Source: an uncultured Chloroflexota bacterium (GTDB taxonomy: Bacteria > Chloroflexota > UBA11872). From it: a stretch of DNA of 64,000 nucleotides. Both the position numbers and the translations under genes were made by a program. The notes beneath the pieces were generated by a model. It made no database searches and was not told where the DNA came from. It saw nothing but the letters and a program-made list of their open reading frames with translations. The number at the start of each line of letters is the position of its first letter. Within the stretch, counting starts at the first letter, position 1. The stretch covers positions 2,356,127 through 2,420,126 of the forward strand of contig OY282448.1 of assembly GCA_958296175.1 (NCBI GenBank), written 5' to 3'. This document shows, one piece after another, positions 7,441-17,398 of this stretch.

Positions 7441-8991
7441 TCAGCGGGCGGTGTCGTCCGGCGGGGTGTAGCCGAGGGCGGCGGCTTGGTCGAAGGCGGC
7501 TTGGGCTGCTTCGTCGTTTCCTTGGGCTTGCAGGATTTGGCCGCGGGTGTAGTGGGCGATGCCCAGGTCGGGGGCGGCGGCGACGGCGGCGTCGATGTCA
7601 TCGAGGGCGGCGTCCAGGTCGCCCATCAGCATCCGGGCGTCGGCGCGGTTGTTGAGGGTGACGGCGTCGTTGGGCCGCAGACGCAGCGACTGGGCGTAGT
7701 CGGCCAGCGCGTCCTGGTATCTGCCGGCCTGATGGTGGAGCAGGGCGCGGCCGGCGTAGCTCACTGCGTCGTCGGGGCTGATCTCCAGCGCGCGGTCGTA
7801 GTCGGCCAGCGCCTCGGCGCCGCGGCCGGCGGCGGCGTGGACGGCGGCGCGGATGCGGAAGGCGTCTTCGCTGTCGGGGTTCAGCTCTACGGCGCGGTCG
7901 AGGTCGGCCAGCGCGCCGGCCGCGTCGTCCTGTGCTGCGCGGATGGTGGCGCGCAGCACGTGGGCGACGGCCGAGTCGGGCTGGTCGGCGATTAGTTGGT
8001 CGGCCGCGGCCTGCGCTTCGTCGAGCTGGCCGGTGATGCGCAGCAGGTCGGCGTGGACCAGGCGAATGGTGGGGTCGTCCGGCGCGGCCTGCGCCGCCCG
8101 CGCCACGTCGGCCAGCGCGGCGTCCAGGTCGTCGACGGCGATGTAGAACCGCGCGCGTTCGAACAGGTATTCCACGTCATCGCCAGCGATATCGATGGCT
8201 CGGGACATGGCCTGGATGGCGCCGGGCACGTCGCCCAGGGCGGCCAGAGCAAACGCGCGGCCGGCGTGCGCGGAGGCGACGAGCGGGTCCAGCCGCGAGG
8301 CTTCCTCGTAGTCCTCCACCGCGCCGGCCGCGTCGCCCTGGGCGCGCCGGATGTCGCCGCGCGTGATCCAGGTTTCGGGGATGTTTGGGGCCAGGTTCAC
8401 GGCCACGTGGGCTTCGGCCAGGGCGCGCTCGAAGTCGCCGGCCGCGGCCGCCGTGAGCGCCAGGCCCAGCGCGGGCCGCGGGTCGGTGGGGTCGGCGGCG
8501 GCGGCGGCTTCGAACGAGGTGCGCGCGCCTTCCAGGTCGCCGTCTTGCAACTGCTGGGTGCCGCGCAGCAGGTCGGCGCGAATCGAGCTTTGCGGCAGCG
8601 CGGGCGCCGGGGCGGCGGGCGGCGGCGTGAAGCCGGCGGCGCGCGCGGCCGTGGGCGTCGGTTCAGGCGGCGGGGCGGGGGTGGCGCGCGCGGTTGGGGT
8701 TGGCTGCGTATCGCCAATGCGTCCTCCGCGGTCCAGACTGGCCGGCGGCAGCGTGACGGCGGCCGCCGCGCCGGGGGTGGGCGTCGGGAACGTCAGCGCG
8801 AGCGCGGCGGAGGTGGGCGCGGGGGCGCTCGGCTGCGCCGCGGCGGCGGCTTCCGAAGGCTGGGACTCGCCGCAGGCCGCCGCGGCGCACGACAGCACGA
8901 CGACGGCCGCCAGGCCGCGGAGCGTCCAGCGGGCCGGGCGCCCAGGGTGTCCCGTGTGTCGGATCGGCGGCGGGAGAACGCGGGTCAGCAC
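7441..8991 (-). CDS. TPR-repeat lipoprotein
   Basis: 516 residues from GTG 8991, which overlaps the stop of the upstream gene. The N-terminus has a hydrophobic stretch ending in a lipobox 'AAAC' (Cys at about 40), then a ~110-residue Pro/Ala/Thr-rich tether. The rest, from about 135, is a run of roughly nine or ten tetratricopeptide repeats with the usual W/L-G-Y-A-F-A-P positions (for example '[23 protein letters not shown]' split across two helices). Such proteins are extracytoplasmic protein-binding scaffolds; the partner is unknown. Overlap with the corrinoid-activation gene suggests one transcript. Confidence 0.75.
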   Translation of the reverse strand: MLTRVLPPPIRHTGHPGRPARWTLRGLAAVVVLSCAAAACGESQPSEAAAAAQPSAPAPTSAALALTFPTPTPGAAAAVTLPPASLDRGGRIGDTQPTPTARATPAPPPEPTPTAARAAGFTPPPAAPAPALPQSSIRADLLRGTQQLQDGDLEGARTSFEAAAAADPTDPRPALGLALTAAAAGDFERALAEAHVAVNLAPNIPETWITRGDIRRAQGDAAGAVEDYEEASRLDPLVASAHAGRAFALAALGDVPGAIQAMSRAIDIAGDDVEYLFERARFYIAVDDLDAALADVARAAQAAPDDPTIRLVHADLLRITGQLDEAQAAADQLIADQPDSAVAHVLRATIRAAQDDAAGALADLDRAVELNPDSEDAFRIRAAVHAAAGRGAEALADYDRALEISPDDAVSYAGRALLHHQAGRYQDALADYAQSLRLRPNDAVTLNNRADARMLMGDLDAALDDIDAAVAAAPDLGIAHYTRGQILQAQGNDEAAQAAFDQAAALGYTPPDDTAR

Positions 8992-10904
8992 GACGGCGCC
9001 GGAAAGCCCATGGCCAGCGCGAACTCGTCTTGAAAGTCCGGCACGGCCGAGAGTTCCACGTAGACCACGCGCGCCGGCAGGTCGACGGCGCGCACGCGGG
9101 AGGTGAGCGACAGCAGGCACATGCGCGCGCCGTGCCCGGCGGCGTTGCCCACGGCGCGGATGGCCTCCACGCCCACGTCGGGCACCAGCCCGATGGCAAT
9201 TGCGCCCGCCGGGTCGATGTAACTGCCGAATGCGCCGGCCAGGATCACCTCGTCCAGGTCCTCCGCGCGCAGGTTGGCGTGGGTCAGCAGCACGTTCACC
9301 CCGCAGCGGATGCTGCCTTTGGCCAATTGCAACTGCCGAATGTCCTGCGCGTGCAGCTTGAGGGCGGTCTCGGGGGCATCGGCCGACCCGCTGAGCACGA
9401 ATGCGCCGCCCGTCTCGTCGGGAATGATGCGGTGCGCCAGCCCTGGCGCCGCCGTCTGCACTTCGTCCAGCGACAACAGGCGTCCGCTGGGCGCAACCGC
9501 GCCGGCGCGCAACAGTTCCGCCACGGCGTCCACCAGGCCCGACCCGCAGATGCCCATCGGTTCGCCGCCGCCAATCACGTCGAGCTCCACGTCATCGGCC
9601 AGGACGCGCACGCGTTCGACGGCGCCCGGGGCGGCGCGCATGCCCTGCGAGATTTCGGCGCCTTCGAAGGCCGGGCCGGCGGGCGCGGCGGTGGCGTAGA
9701 GCTGCGCGCCTTTCTGCAAGACGATCTCGCCGTTGGTTCCCACGTCAATCGCCAGCACGTTGCCGCGCCGCCGGCCCAGGTTGGCGCTGAGCATCATGCC
9801 CACGATGTCGCCGCCGACGTAGCTGGCCGCGTTTGGCGCCACCCACACCGGCGCCGAGGGCAGCACGTTCAATCCCAACTCCGCCGCCGTGCAAGTCACG
9901 GGGTCGACGGTGGTGGGCACGAAGGGCGAGTAGGAAATGCGGGACGGGTCGGCGCCAATGAGCAGGTGCTCCATGACCGTGTTGCCCACGAAGGTCAGCT
10001 CGTAGACCTCGTGCGGCGCGACGCCGGATTTTTCGAGGCAGGCGGCAATGATTTCGCGAATCGTGTCCCGCACGGCCTCGGTCAGCCGCCGCACCCAGGC
10101 CGGCCCGCGCATGGTGACGCTCATGCGGCTGATCACGTCGCCGCCGTACAGGTGCTGCCCGTTGAGACCGGACGCCACGGCCGCTTCCTCGCCGGTCGTC
10201 AGGTTCATCAGCGCGCCCACGACCGTGGTGGTTCCAACGTCGAAGGCCATGCCGAACCCGCGCGCGGTGGTGTCGCCGGGTTCCACCGAGACGATGCGGT
10301 TGCCGGCGATCACGATCGTGACGCCTTCGCTGACTTGTTCGCCGATGGCGGCCAGGCGCGCCAGCGCCTCGAGCGTGGGGTCGAGGTCGCCGGCCACGGC
10401 GGCCAGCTCGTCCTGGATGCGCGACCAGTCGGCGCTCTGGTCGTGGAGCGAGGGCGCTGCCGGCTTGACATAAATCTTCTGAACGTCGGGGTCCAAGCGA
10501 ATCCGTCCGAGACCCGAACTCTCCACCACGCGCACCGTCCGTACGCCTACGGGATGCGTGTACACCGCGCCCTCGGCCACGGGGTGCTGGCAGGCCAGAC
10601 GCCAGCCGTGCACGAGCTGCTGGTCGGAGAGGCGGCGGCGGTCGTGCGCGTTTGGCGGCGGAACGTCGACCCCGCGGATCAGCACGCGGCAGGTCCCGCA
10701 GGTTCCTTTGCCCGAACACACCGTCTCGACGGGAACGTCGTGCTCGTGCGCGGCGTCGAGCACGGTCGTTCCGGCGGGCGTTTCGATCTCGCGGTCTTCG
10801 GGGAGAAACCGCGATCGGACGCAGACGTCGATGGCGATGGGCGTAATCCGTCGGCGGAACGGCGGGGTGGCGCGGCCGATATTCGCACGCCCGGAGCGGC
10901 GCAC
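8985..10904 (-). CDS. RamA-like corrinoid-activating 2Fe-2S/ASKHA protein (DUF4445)
   Basis: About 639 residues. An N-terminal plant-type ferredoxin domain has cysteines 63, 69, 72 and 105 ([10 protein letters not shown]...LACQ). A linker is followed by two actin-like ATPase segments ('[10 protein letters not shown]' and '[12 protein letters not shown]') and an '[11 protein letters not shown]' loop. RamA-type proteins reactivate the cobalt of corrinoid methyltransferases by ATP-dependent reduction from Co(II) to Co(I). A possible client, an MtaA/UroD-like methyltransferase, lies at 29953. The start is uncertain: GTG 10904 gives a 23-residue lead-in and GTG 10937 is an alternative. It is divergent from nuoB. 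Confidence 0.8.
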   Translation of the reverse strand: MRRSGRANIGRATPPFRRRITPIAIDVCVRSRFLPEDREIETPAGTTVLDAAHEHDVPVETVCSGKGTCGTCRVLIRGVDVPPPNAHDRRRLSDQQLVHGWRLACQHPVAEGAVYTHPVGVRTVRVVESSGLGRIRLDPDVQKIYVKPAAPSLHDQSADWSRIQDELAAVAGDLDPTLEALARLAAIGEQVSEGVTIVIAGNRIVSVEPGDTTARGFGMAFDVGTTTVVGALMNLTTGEEAAVASGLNGQHLYGGDVISRMSVTMRGPAWVRRLTEAVRDTIREIIAACLEKSGVAPHEVYELTFVGNTVMEHLLIGADPSRISYSPFVPTTVDPVTCTAAELGLNVLPSAPVWVAPNAASYVGGDIVGMMLSANLGRRRGNVLAIDVGTNGEIVLQKGAQLYATAAPAGPAFEGAEISQGMRAAPGAVERVRVLADDVELDVIGGGEPMGICGSGLVDAVAELLRAGAVAPSGRLLSLDEVQTAAPGLAHRIIPDETGGAFVLSGSADAPETALKLHAQDIRQLQLAKGSIRCGVNVLLTHANLRAEDLDEVILAGAFGSYIDPAGAIAIGLVPDVGVEAIRAVGNAAGHGARMCLLSLTSRVRAVDLPARVVYVELSAVPDFQDEFALAMGFPAPSC

Positions 10905-11069
10905 GGGGCCGAGCGCCCGACCCAGGGCGCGGAACACGCCTGCGCGTCCCGCGGCGGCGGGTACAATTGGGCGTTGTCGTGTGGGTTGGCGCAGGTCGGC
11001 GTTCACGACGCTCGGGTTGGCGTCTCGGCCGGCGCGGGCGTTCCCATGGGCGCCGCGGAAAGGACCGTC

Positions 11070-11699
11070 ATGGCGGACGCTCCCGGTCCGAACGGCGAGC
11101 ACAGGCACGATTTTGGGCTCGACCAGCTGCCGCTGGGCCGTCAGCCCTGGGGGCGGGCGCAGGTAGAACTGGGCGAGGGCACCATTCCCCTGGTGCAGGC
11201 CACCGGCATGGTCGGCGGGCTGGACGTCGTCACCTCCACGGTGGACAAACTGTTCACCTGGGCGCAGTCGAACTCGCTGTGGGCAATGGGCTTCGGCCTG
11301 GCCTGCTGCGCGATCGAGATGATGGCCAGCGCGGCGCCGCACTATGACCTCGACCGCTTCGGCACGGTCTTCCGCGGCTCGCCGCGGCAGTCGGACGTGA
11401 TGGTCGTGTCGGGCACGGTCACCAACAAGATGGCGCCGGTGGTCAAGCGGCTGTACGACCAGATGCCCGACCCCAAGTGGGTCATTGCCATGGGGGCCTG
11501 CGCCACTTGCGGCGGCCCATTCCGCAGCTACAGCACGCTGCAGGGCGTGGACCGCGTGGTGCCGGTGGACATCTACATCGCCGGCTGCCCGCCGCGGCCC
11601 GAGGCTTTGATCGACGGCGTCATGGCGCTGCAGCGCAAGATCGAGCGCGACGGCATCATGGGCACCGGCCGCGCCGCGGCGGAACCGATCCAGGCCTGA
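11070..11699 (+). CDS. nuoB: NADH-quinone oxidoreductase subunit B (isolated)
   Basis: A 209-residue subunit that carries iron-sulfur cluster N2, the last electron carrier before quinone in complex I. The four cluster ligands are in place: the adjacent pair Cys79-Cys80 (ACCAIEMM), Cys144 and Cys173 ([10 protein letters not shown]). ATG 11070 is preferred over ATG 11046 because of a purine-rich GGAAAGGA just upstream. The N-terminal ~45 residues are longer than in most NuoB. No other nuo gene is nearby, which is unusual; the complex I genes must be split or this copy serves another complex. Confidence 0.92.
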   Translation: MADAPGPNGEHRHDFGLDQLPLGRQPWGRAQVELGEGTIPLVQATGMVGGLDVVTSTVDKLFTWAQSNSLWAMGFGLACCAIEMMASAAPHYDLDRFGTVFRGSPRQSDVMVVSGTVTNKMAPVVKRLYDQMPDPKWVIAMGACATCGGPFRSYSTLQGVDRVVPVDIYIAGCPPRPEALIDGVMALQRKIERDGIMGTGRAAAEPIQA

Positions 11700-11749
11700 C
11701 CGCCAACCCGACCCCGCCCGACGACGCCCCGCAGCCCGCGCGGCTGCGC

Positions 11750-12415
11750 GTGGAGCTGCACTCGCATACCTACGCGTCGCCCGACTCGCGCTTGTCGGCC
11801 GCAACGATCGCGCGCGTGAACCGCGAGCGCGGCATCGACGTGCTGGCCATCACGGATCACAACACGATGGCCGGCGCCTTCGAGCTGGCGGAGCGCCTGC
11901 CGTTTCCCGTCATCCTGGGCGAGGAAATCAAGAGCACCGAGGGCGACATCATCGGCCTGTTTCTCACGGAAGAAATCCCCCGCGGCCTCTCGCCCGCCGA
12001 AACCGCCGCGGCCATTACCGAACAAGGCGGGCTGGTGCTGGCGCCGCATCCGTTCGACGGTCTGCGGCGCTCCGCGCTGGGGCGCGCCGCGGTCGACTCG
12101 ATCCTGGAGCAGGTCGACATCCTGGAAGTGTTCAACGGCCGCACACTGCGGCGGCGCGACAACACGCGGGCCGACGAATACGCGCGGCGCCACGGGCTGG
12201 TGCGCTCCGTCGGCTCCGATTCCCACCTGGCGGCCGAAATCGGCCGCTGCTGGCAGGCCATGCGCCCCTGGACGGGGCCGCGGGACTTCTTGGCCGCGCT
12301 GCGCGAGGCGGAGCTGCACGCGGAGCTGGCGCCGGCCTGGGTGCACCTGGGCAGCTCCCTGCACGCCCACGCCGCCAAGATCGAGCGGCGGGTTCGGCGT
12401 CTGGCGGGCGGCTGA
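11750..12415 (+). CDS. PHP-domain metal-dependent phosphoesterase
   Basis: About 221 residues spanning a single PHP fold. Metal-ligand motifs appear in order: an HSH pair near the N-terminus ('ELHSHT'), 'AITDHN', 'APHPFDG' and 'GSDSHLA'. Related proteins hydrolyse nucleotide or small-molecule phosphates (YciV/TrpH type). GTG 11750 places the HxH motif right at the start as is usual. A CTG overlapping the nuoB stop (11696) is an alternative that would couple translation. The substrate is not predictable. Confidence 0.8.
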   Translation: MELHSHTYASPDSRLSAATIARVNRERGIDVLAITDHNTMAGAFELAERLPFPVILGEEIKSTEGDIIGLFLTEEIPRGLSPAETAAAITEQGGLVLAPHPFDGLRRSALGRAAVDSILEQVDILEVFNGRTLRRRDNTRADEYARRHGLVRSVGSDSHLAAEIGRCWQAMRPWTGPRDFLAALREAELHAELAPAWVHLGSSLHAHAAKIERRVRRLAGG

Positions 12416-12456
12416 TCGACGCCCCGCCGGGCGGCCGGGCGGCCGCGGGGCAGGCC

Positions 12457-13800
12457 ATGCGGCCGTTTGCGCGCCGCGCCTCGATCCTGTTGATCCCGGC
12501 GTCGCTCAATCTGGGCGTGGTGTACGTGGTCGCGCCGGTGCTCAACGGCCTGCTGGCGCGCGGCCGCACGCCCGACGCGGCCATCGGCGGCTACGCCATT
12601 GCCATGAGCGTGATGGCCCTGATTGCGCTGCCGCAATTGCGCGTGCAGCAGCTCACGCTGGTGTTCCTGGACGACCGCGCCTCGGCGCGGCGGCTCTGGC
12701 GGCTGGTGCTGGGCTTCGCCGCGCTGTCCACGGCCGCGGCCGCGGCCGCGGCCTTCACGCCGGCGCGCGGGCTGATTCTGGACGGCGTGTTCGGTACCCG
12801 CGGCGCGCTGCGCGGCGAAGCGGAAGCCGCGCTGCTGGCGCTGGCGCCGTTCCCCGGCCTGGCCATCGTGCGCACGCATCTCTACGGCGCGGCGCTGCGC
12901 ATCGGACGCTCCGGCCTGGTGTGGGCGGGCACCATCACCGGCGCGGCCGCCGTGATTGCGGCGGCGTTCCTCATCCAGGGACTCGACCCGGACGCGGGCG
13001 CGCGCCTCGCGGCCCTGGCGGTGTCGATCGGGGCGGCGGTCGAAACCGTCGTGCTGGCCGCAGGCGCCAGCAAGGCGCTGCGGCGCGACCTGGCCGCGGC
13101 AGCGCGGCCGCCGCCGGCCTACGGCGCCATGCTGCGCTTCTTTGCGCCCCTGCTCGTCGCCGCCTTCTTGCCCACCGTCACGCAGCCGGTCGTCAACGCC
13201 GCGCTGACCCGTGCGCCGGAACCCGAGGCCAGCGTGGCGGCCGTGGCGCTGGTGTTCGGCGCGAGCCAGGTGTTCATGTTCGCGCTGGTCGGCTTGCAGC
13301 CCACGCTGCTGGCGCTGTTGGCGCGCGGGGAAAACCCCGCGCTTACGCGGCGTTTTGCCAACGGCGTAGGTCTCCTGTCGCTCGCACCTCTGGCGCTGGT
13401 GGCGTTCGTCCCGCTGCTCACCTCGTTCGTGGCGCACACGGTGTTGGGCGCTTCGGGGCGCTTGCAGGACATGACGGAGCTCGGGTTCCGCCTGCTGGCG
13501 CCGCTGCCGCCAATCCTGGTGCAGGAGACCATCTGCACCAGCGCGCTGCTGCGCGTGCGCCGACCGCGCCCTCTGGTGATCGTCAACGCCATCCGCCTGG
13601 TTGGGCTGCTGGCAATCCTGCTGATCGGCGTTACGGCCACCGACCTGCCCGGCGGCCCGATTGGCGTGGCCGCCATCGGCGGCGCGTTGGTAATCGAGGC
13701 CGCCGCGACGGTGGCCTTTGGCCTGGGCGCGCAGCGGCGGTTGGAACGGGACTGGGAGCTCCCGCCGCGAGCTTTGACGCGCGCGCCCGCGGGTCTATGA
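12457..13800 (+). CDS. Polytopic membrane protein, MOP/MATE-like
   Basis: 447 residues with about 11-12 hydrophobic helices, arranged in two halves with short charged loops. The overall length and helix count resemble MOP-superfamily exporters and lipid flippases (MATE, Wzx, ANK-like), but no diagnostic motif is seen, so this is a fold-level guess. It starts 42 bp after the PHP gene on the same strand. A clear intrinsic terminator follows 134 bp downstream. Confidence 0.5.
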   Translation: MRPFARRASILLIPASLNLGVVYVVAPVLNGLLARGRTPDAAIGGYAIAMSVMALIALPQLRVQQLTLVFLDDRASARRLWRLVLGFAALSTAAAAAAAFTPARGLILDGVFGTRGALRGEAEAALLALAPFPGLAIVRTHLYGAALRIGRSGLVWAGTITGAAAVIAAAFLIQGLDPDAGARLAALAVSIGAAVETVVLAAGASKALRRDLAAAARPPPAYGAMLRFFAPLLVAAFLPTVTQPVVNAALTRAPEPEASVAAVALVFGASQVFMFALVGLQPTLLALLARGENPALTRRFANGVGLLSLAPLALVAFVPLLTSFVAHTVLGASGRLQDMTELGFRLLAPLPPILVQETICTSALLRVRRPRPLVIVNAIRLVGLLAILLIGVTATDLPGGPIGVAAIGGALVIEAAATVAFGLGAQRRLERDWELPPRALTRAPAGL

Positions 13801-13933
13801 TTGGAACGTTCGGTTCCCTTGCCCCGTTGCCCACCCCCAACCAATGCGCGTCATTCCGCTGCTGACTCCAGCCATGCCCCGCCGGGGAGCGCTCACGTGA
13901 CCTGAGCGCAGGCCCCGCCCGCTGCACCCCATC

Positions 13934-13977
13934 CCGCGGATCTGGCATGGAACACGCCAAGCGATCCGCGGTTTTTT
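13934..13977 (+). terminator. Intrinsic terminator
   Basis: An 8-bp stem CCGCGGAT/ATCCGCGG (13934-13941 with 13964-13971), with an inner TGGC/GCCA pairing, is followed directly by six T (13972-13977). It probably ends the nuoB-PHP-membrane protein transcript. It lies 26 bp before the ABC transporter start, so an attenuator role is also possible. Confidence 0.75.
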
Positions 13978-14003
13978 GTTTAACGCTCCCGAGGAACATG
14001 TCC

Positions 14004-14831
14004 ATGTCTACCGCCGTGACCATCGACCACCTCTCCAAACGATTCGACCCCGCCGGATTCGGCGGCATCTGGCGGCGCGCGCTGCGCCGGCCGCTGAAGG
14101 ACCCCGTCACGGCGCTGGACGACGTGAGCCTGCGCATTCGGCGCAACGAGGTCTACGGCATCGTTGGCTCCAACGGGTCGGGCAAGTCCACCCTGGCGCG
14201 CGTGGTCGCCACCTTGCTGCTGCCGGATGCGGGCGCCGTGCGCGTGTTTGGGCACGACGTCGTGCGCGAAGCCCGCACCGTGCGGCGCTTCATCAATCGG
14301 GTCTCGGTCGACGCGTCGTTCTTCAAGAAGCTCAGCCCGCTGGAAAACCTGACGTTCACCGCGCGCGTCTACGGCCTGGGCGCGGCCGCCGCCCGCGCGC
14401 GCATCTACGAAATCCTGCAGCGGCTGGGCGTCGAGGACGCGGCGGTGCGGCGGCCCATGGACCAGATGTCGCGCGGGCAGCAGCAGAAGGTCGCCGTGGC
14501 GCGCGCGCTGCTCACGGCGCCCGTGCTGCTCATTCTGGACGAGCCGACCACCGGCCTCGACCCGCGCTCCAAACGCGACGTGCAGCAGTTCGTGCAGGAA
14601 GTACGCGACAACCATGACGCCACGGTCGTCCTGATGACGCACGACATGGACGAAGCCGAGCAGCTCTGCGACCGCCTGGCCGTCATCGAGAAAGGCCGCA
14701 TCCTCATCGAAGACCAGCCGCGCGCCCTGCGGCGCGCCGGCGAAACGCTGGAGGACGCGTTCATCCGGCTGACCGGGCACGCCGTCGCGGACGACGCGGC
14801 GGCCGCCGCCCCACGCGCGAACGGAGGCTGA
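14004..14831 (+). CDS. ABC-2 type exporter, ATP-binding subunit
   Basis: 275 residues with the full ABC ATPase set: Walker A GSNGSGKST, signature 'MSRGQQQKVAVARAL', Walker B LLILDEPTTGLD and switch His 'LMTHDMDE'. The C-terminal extension is typical of drug, polysaccharide or lipid exporters (DrrA/NodI type). ATG 14004 is preferred over ATG 13998 because GAGGA at 13991-13995 is well spaced for it. The permease gene follows 2 bp after its stop. Confidence 0.92.
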   Translation: MSTAVTIDHLSKRFDPAGFGGIWRRALRRPLKDPVTALDDVSLRIRRNEVYGIVGSNGSGKSTLARVVATLLLPDAGAVRVFGHDVVREARTVRRFINRVSVDASFFKKLSPLENLTFTARVYGLGAAAARARIYEILQRLGVEDAAVRRPMDQMSRGQQQKVAVARALLTAPVLLILDEPTTGLDPRSKRDVQQFVQEVRDNHDATVVLMTHDMDEAEQLCDRLAVIEKGRILIEDQPRALRRAGETLEDAFIRLTGHAVADDAAAAAPRANGG

Positions 14832-14833
14832 TC

Positions 14834-15658
14834 GTGGTTGCGCTGCGTCGTGAACTCAACGCCTCGTACGCGTTCGTGGAGCGGAACTTCCGCGGGGTGC
14901 GGCGCTACTGGGGCTGGGAGGTGGTGTTTTTCTTCTACTCCATCGTGAACGCGCTCACCGTGGCCTACATCGCGCCCGGCGGCGTGGTCGTCGCCGGCCA
15001 GCAGTTCGACGCCAACCGGCTGATCATGTACCTGGTCGTCGGCACGGTGGTCTGGGCCTATCTCAACAGCGTGTTCGACTCCGTGGCCTTCATGGTGTCG
15101 TGGGAACGCTGGGAAGGCACGATCGAAAGCACGTTCATGGCGCCGGTGCGGCGGCTGACGTTCATCGCCGGCAGCTCGGCCTTCGCCGTGCTGTATTCCT
15201 TCGTGCGCGCCGTCGGCATCTTCATCGTGGTGGCGCTGTTCTTCGATCTGGACATGGGCAGCGCCAACTGGCTGGGCGCGTTCGTCGTGCTGGCCGTCGG
15301 CAGCCTGGGACTGCTGGGCGTGGGGATTATGGCCGCGGCCCTGCCGCTGCTCTTCCTGGAACGCGGCTCGCAGATGACGGTGGTCGTGCAGGCGGCGCTG
15401 CTGTTGGTCTCCGGCGTGTATTACCCCGTCGCGGTGCTGCCCGACTGGCTGGAATGGATGTCGCACGGCTCGCCGGCCACTTACGTGTTGAACGCCATGC
15501 GCGCGGCCGTGCTGGACGGCGCGCCGCTGGGGGAGCTGACGCCGCACTTCTGGCCGCTGCTGCTGATCACGGCAGTGTCCCTGCCGCTGGGCGTCTGGGT
15601 CTTCACCGCCGCCGAACGGTACGCGCTGCGCCACGGCCGCCTGAAGCGCAGCGGCTGA
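14834..15658 (+). CDS. ABC-2 type exporter, permease subunit
   Basis: 274 residues with six predicted membrane helices in the ABC-2 layout: a long cytoplasmic lead, helices interrupted by a 'WERWEGTIESTFMAPV' coupling-helix region, and a conserved 'SGVYYPVAVLPDWLEWMS' segment before the last helix. It is the partner of the preceding ATPase. The GTG start has GGAGG 6 nt upstream. The exported compound is unknown; the convergent halogenase-like gene suggests a specialised metabolite, but this is only an association. Confidence 0.88.
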   Translation: MVALRRELNASYAFVERNFRGVRRYWGWEVVFFFYSIVNALTVAYIAPGGVVVAGQQFDANRLIMYLVVGTVVWAYLNSVFDSVAFMVSWERWEGTIESTFMAPVRRLTFIAGSSAFAVLYSFVRAVGIFIVVALFFDLDMGSANWLGAFVVLAVGSLGLLGVGIMAAALPLLFLERGSQMTVVVQAALLLVSGVYYPVAVLPDWLEWMSHGSPATYVLNAMRAAVLDGAPLGELTPHFWPLLLITAVSLPLGVWVFTAAERYALRHGRLKRSG

Positions 15659-15669
15659 CGGCGCCGCAC

Positions 15670-15703
15670 GGCTGACGCGCGGCCAGCCGGCCGCGCGTCA
15701 GCC
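15670..15703. terminator. Perfect 15-bp inverted repeat between convergent genes
   Basis: GGCTGACGCGCGGCC (15670-15684) pairs perfectly with 15689-15703 across a 4-nt AGCC loop. It lies between the ABC permease stop and the halogenase-like gene and includes the latter's stop codon. It probably acts as a two-way terminator, although no T-run follows. Confidence 0.6.
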
Positions 15704-17398
15704 CAGCTCCACCGCCCCCGTGTGGGCCAGGCGCTGCAGGGTCCCAACCACCAGCGGGCGCAGGTCGGGCGCCGCGCGCGTGCCGCCGTAGCGCGCCTGC
15801 AGCACCGCCAGCACGTCGTGGCCGCTGCGCGCGCCGTCGATCAGGTCCAGCACCGGCAGCGCCGCAATCGGCAGTTCCACGTGCGCCGGGCCGGCGTTTG
15901 GATGCAGCCGCGTGACCCGCGTGACGGGCCGCAGCGCGTCCCCGTGCTCGGCCATGTGCGCCCGGAAACTGACGGCGCCGCCCAGGCGCGGCCGCCCCAG
16001 CAAGACCGCCGTGGCCGACGGCGCACGCGCCAGTCCCTGGCCTTCGAAGCGGGTCTCGGCGTCGCTGATGTCCGTGCGCGCCTCGGCGTCCAGATCCGCG
16101 GCCAGGTTGTCGTAGATAAGTTCCAGCTGGCGCGGGCTGTAGCCGCCGGCCGACCGCAGCCGCCCCTGCGCACCTGAAGCCCCCGCCAGCCCGGAGGACA
16201 GGTGAACGAACGCCTGCCGAATGGAGTAATTCCGCGACGGGTCCGCCAGCCGCTTGGCGCGCCAGAACCACGCCTCGGAGTCCGCGTGCCCGTGGTACCA
16301 GTGCACGGCCAAGTCGGCGAAGTCCTGCGCCACGGCGCGGTACTCGGTTTCGTACCAGTCGTAGGCCAGCTCGCCCAGCCAGGGCGTGCCGCGCGCGGTG
16401 CGAATGGCGCGCGCGGCGCGCAGGGCGCCATTGACCGCCAGCGTCACGCCCGTGGACAGGATGGGGTCGATGAAGCAGGCCGCGTCACCCACCAGCAGGT
16501 AGCCCGGCCCGCGGAAGCTCGAACAGAAGAACGACCAGTCGCTCAGCGCCTGCACGCGCTCGCTGGTCCAGGCCGCGCCCTCCAGCAGCGCCGCAATTTC
16601 CGGGCAGGCGCGCACCTGGCGCAGATAATGCGCCGTGCGGTCGGCGGCGCTCAGACCGGCCACGGCCGCCGGATCGGTCACCAGGCCCACGCTGCGCATG
16701 GTGTGGGCAATTGGGATATGCCAGATCCACCCGTCGGGCACGGCGGCGATGATGATGTTGCCGGCATCGCTGGGGTCGCCGGACCCCAGCACCTCGTGCA
16801 GGCCGCGCCCGCCGCTCCAGTGGCCGTAGAGCGCCACGTGCCGCAGCGCCGCGTTGAACTCGCGCGTGCGGAAGTGCCGGCCGAACAGCGCGTCCTGCCC
16901 CGTGGCGTCGATGGTCAGGTCGGCCGCAACCGTGGTCTCGGACCCGTCGGCCAGCCGCACGCGCGCGCCTTCCACACGGCCGTCGGACCCGAGCGGCCCC
17001 AGGGCGGTGACGCCCTGATGCACCTCGACGCCTTCCGCCGCCGCATGGTCCAACAGCAGTTTGTCGAACGCCGCGCGGTCGACCTGCCAGGCGAAGGCCT
17101 GGTCGGGGTACACCTCGCTGAACTTGACCGTCCACGGTTCGCGCGTGCGCCCCCAGACGTAGGTCGCGCCGTATTTGCGCGTGAACCCGGCGCGTTCCAC
17201 CTTCGGCAGCGCGCCGCTGGCGTCCAGCGCCGCCAACACGCCGGGAATCAGGGATTCGCCCACGTGCGGCCGCGGCATGCGCTCCTTTTCGAGCACCGCC
17301 GCGCGCAGTCCATCGCGCGCCAGCAAGGCCCCCAGCGTGGCGCCGGCGGGGCCGCCGCCCAGGATCAGCGCGTCGTAGGCGTCCGACGGACTGCTCAC
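15698..17398 (-). CDS. Probable flavin-dependent halogenase or related FAD monooxygenase
   Basis: 566 residues. An N-terminal FAD-binding GGGPAGA (14-20) is followed by 'PRPHVGESL' (42-50), a segment 'FTRKYGATYVWG' with Lys75, and the halogenase fingerprint WxWxIP as WIWHIP (224-229). 'LLVGDAACFIDPI' (about 300) is the second FAD motif. The Lys and WxWxIP are features of FADH2-dependent halogenases, so chlorination or bromination of an aromatic substrate is plausible. A further ~150 C-terminal residues resemble extensions of phenol-type halogenases. Geranylgeranyl-reductase-like oxidoreductases are the alternative. It overlaps the upstream gene by 4 nt (GTGA). Confidence 0.65.
   Translation of the reverse strand: MSSPSDAYDALILGGGPAGATLGALLARDGLRAAVLEKERMPRPHVGESLIPGVLAALDASGALPKVERAGFTRKYGATYVWGRTREPWTVKFSEVYPDQAFAWQVDRAAFDKLLLDHAAAEGVEVHQGVTALGPLGSDGRVEGARVRLADGSETTVAADLTIDATGQDALFGRHFRTREFNAALRHVALYGHWSGGRGLHEVLGSGDPSDAGNIIIAAVPDGWIWHIPIAHTMRSVGLVTDPAAVAGLSAADRTAHYLRQVRACPEIAALLEGAAWTSERVQALSDWSFFCSSFRGPGYLLVGDAACFIDPILSTGVTLAVNGALRAARAIRTARGTPWLGELAYDWYETEYRAVAQDFADLAVHWYHGHADSEAWFWRAKRLADPSRNYSIRQAFVHLSSGLAGASGAQGRLRSAGGYSPRQLELIYDNLAADLDAEARTDISDAETRFEGQGLARAPSATAVLLGRPRLGGAVSFRAHMAEHGDALRPVTRVTRLHPNAGPAHVELPIAALPVLDLIDGARSGHDVLAVLQARYGGTRAAPDLRPLVVGTLQRLAHTGAVELG

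Noticed and set aside
9030..11045. Upstream extension of nuoB by over 650 codons
   Set aside because: It is antisense to the corrinoid-activating protein, whose ferredoxin and actin-like motifs are intact. The NuoB core starts after 11070.
13934..13977. Possible tRNA or small RNA because of the stem and T-run
   Set aside because: The structure is a single stem-loop followed by T residues. No cloverleaf or conserved tRNA positions are present, so a terminator is the simpler reading.
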